NCBI GenBank assembly: GCA_938003565.1
Contig: CALKYB010000362.1
Coordinates: forward strand, 1 to 14,338
Source of the DNA: an uncultured bacterium
Lineage (GTDB): Bacteria; Bdellovibrionota_C; UBA2361; SZUA-149; CALKYB01
Direction of reading: 5' to 3'
Length of the DNA: 14,338 nt
Shown here: piece after piece, positions 14,064 to 14,338 of the stretch
Layout of the letters: every line of letters starts with the position of its first letter
Position numbering within the stretch: the first letter of the stretch is position 1
Notes under the pieces: model-generated
Databases searched by the model: none
Told to the model about the DNA's origin: nothing
What the model saw: the letters and a program-made list of their open reading frames with translations, nothing else
Translations under genes and position numbers: made by a program

Positions 14064-14338
14064 ATGACTCAGCTAAAGCCCAGAAATTTTTTTTATGCCT
14101 GACTACCATTGATACTTTTCACTCAAGTATTTATTTCTTCAACAGCCAAAGCTGAAGAACTGGTTGTAGTTGTTAACCAAAATAATCAGATCCGAAACAT
14201 TACAATTGAAAAAATTAAAAAGATTTTTTCCGGACAAGTTCGATTTTGGAAAAATGGTAATAAAATATCTCCATTCCATTTAGGAAAAAATTCTAAACAA
14301 AAAGAGTCTTTTATTGATGCAGTCTTCAATCAGTCACC
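14064..14338 (+). pseudogene. PstS-like periplasmic binding protein, signal peptide interrupted by in-frame TGA; 3' end missing
   Basis: ATG 14064 follows a good AGGTGA (14054-14059). The frame gives MTQLKPRNFFYA, then TGA (14100-14102), then LPLILFTQVFISSTAKA and the mature start EELVVVVNQNN. Read through, this is a complete signal peptide with an AKA cleavage site, so the stop is inside it. The mature part, with the NQNNQIRNITIEKIKKIF-GQ-x-FW pattern and a later ISPFHL block, matches the small phosphate-binding (PstS-like) family often encoded beside porins. The frame stays open to the window edge. Other genes here end in TGA, so the code does not read TGA as Trp. A TTG at 14109 could restart translation but has no ribosome binding site and would give a truncated signal. 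Nonsense mutation (TGG to TGA) or sequencing error are the simplest explanations. Confidence 0.72.

Overview
The window looks like chromosomal DNA of a Gram-negative, non-enteric bacterium with moderate-to-low GC. It encodes an outer-membrane porin ending in phenylalanine, several exported proteins, a two-subunit pyruvate dehydrogenase E1, a TadE/TadG-like protein and a 6S-type RNA. The mix (secreted nuclease, Tad-like surface protein, GT87 membrane glycosyltransferase, Lys/Pro-rich secreted protein) would suit a deltaproteobacterial or Bdellovibrionota-like lineage. That placement is inference; no gene here fixes the taxon.

Layout. Positions 1-2925 read leftwards: a metallo-beta-lactamase-fold hydrolase cut by the window edge, a secreted endonuclease/exonuclease/phosphatase (EEP) protein, and a RuvC-like nuclease. 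Between the first two lie a terminator-like hairpin and a 101-bp element with perfect 12-bp terminal inverted repeats. From about 3011 everything reads rightwards. First comes a structured RNA of about 212 nt that I call 6S RNA, with its own promoter. A compact metabolic cluster follows, pdhA-pdhB (1-nt overlap) and a gamma-class carbonic-anhydrase-like protein with a TTG start. Next are an unrecognised two-TM protein, a 928-residue TadE/TadG-like protein behind a leader full of inverted repeats, a GT87 glycosyltransferase and a very basic Lys/Pro-rich exported protein.

The right end holds an intergenic stretch with DnaA-box-like sequences and a 25-codon ORF with a good ribosome binding site. 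It is followed by a coiled-coil-plus-barrel porin with a strong terminator, and by the start of a PstS-like binding protein whose signal peptide is interrupted by an in-frame TGA.

Functionally, pdhA/pdhB supply the decarboxylating E1 of a 2-oxoacid dehydrogenase complex whose E2 and E3 must be encoded elsewhere. The TadE/TadG-like protein, GT87 enzyme, Lys/Pro-rich protein and porin are all envelope or export related. The porin and PstS-like protein may form a solute-uptake pair. I see no prophage, CRISPR array, tRNA, rRNA or complete insertion sequence. The signals most worth a second look are the 101-bp inverted-repeat element (923-1023), the 6S-like RNA, the TGA in the PstS-like gene, the DnaA-box/small-ORF leader before the porin, and the 11-bp inverted repeat around the nuclease promoter.
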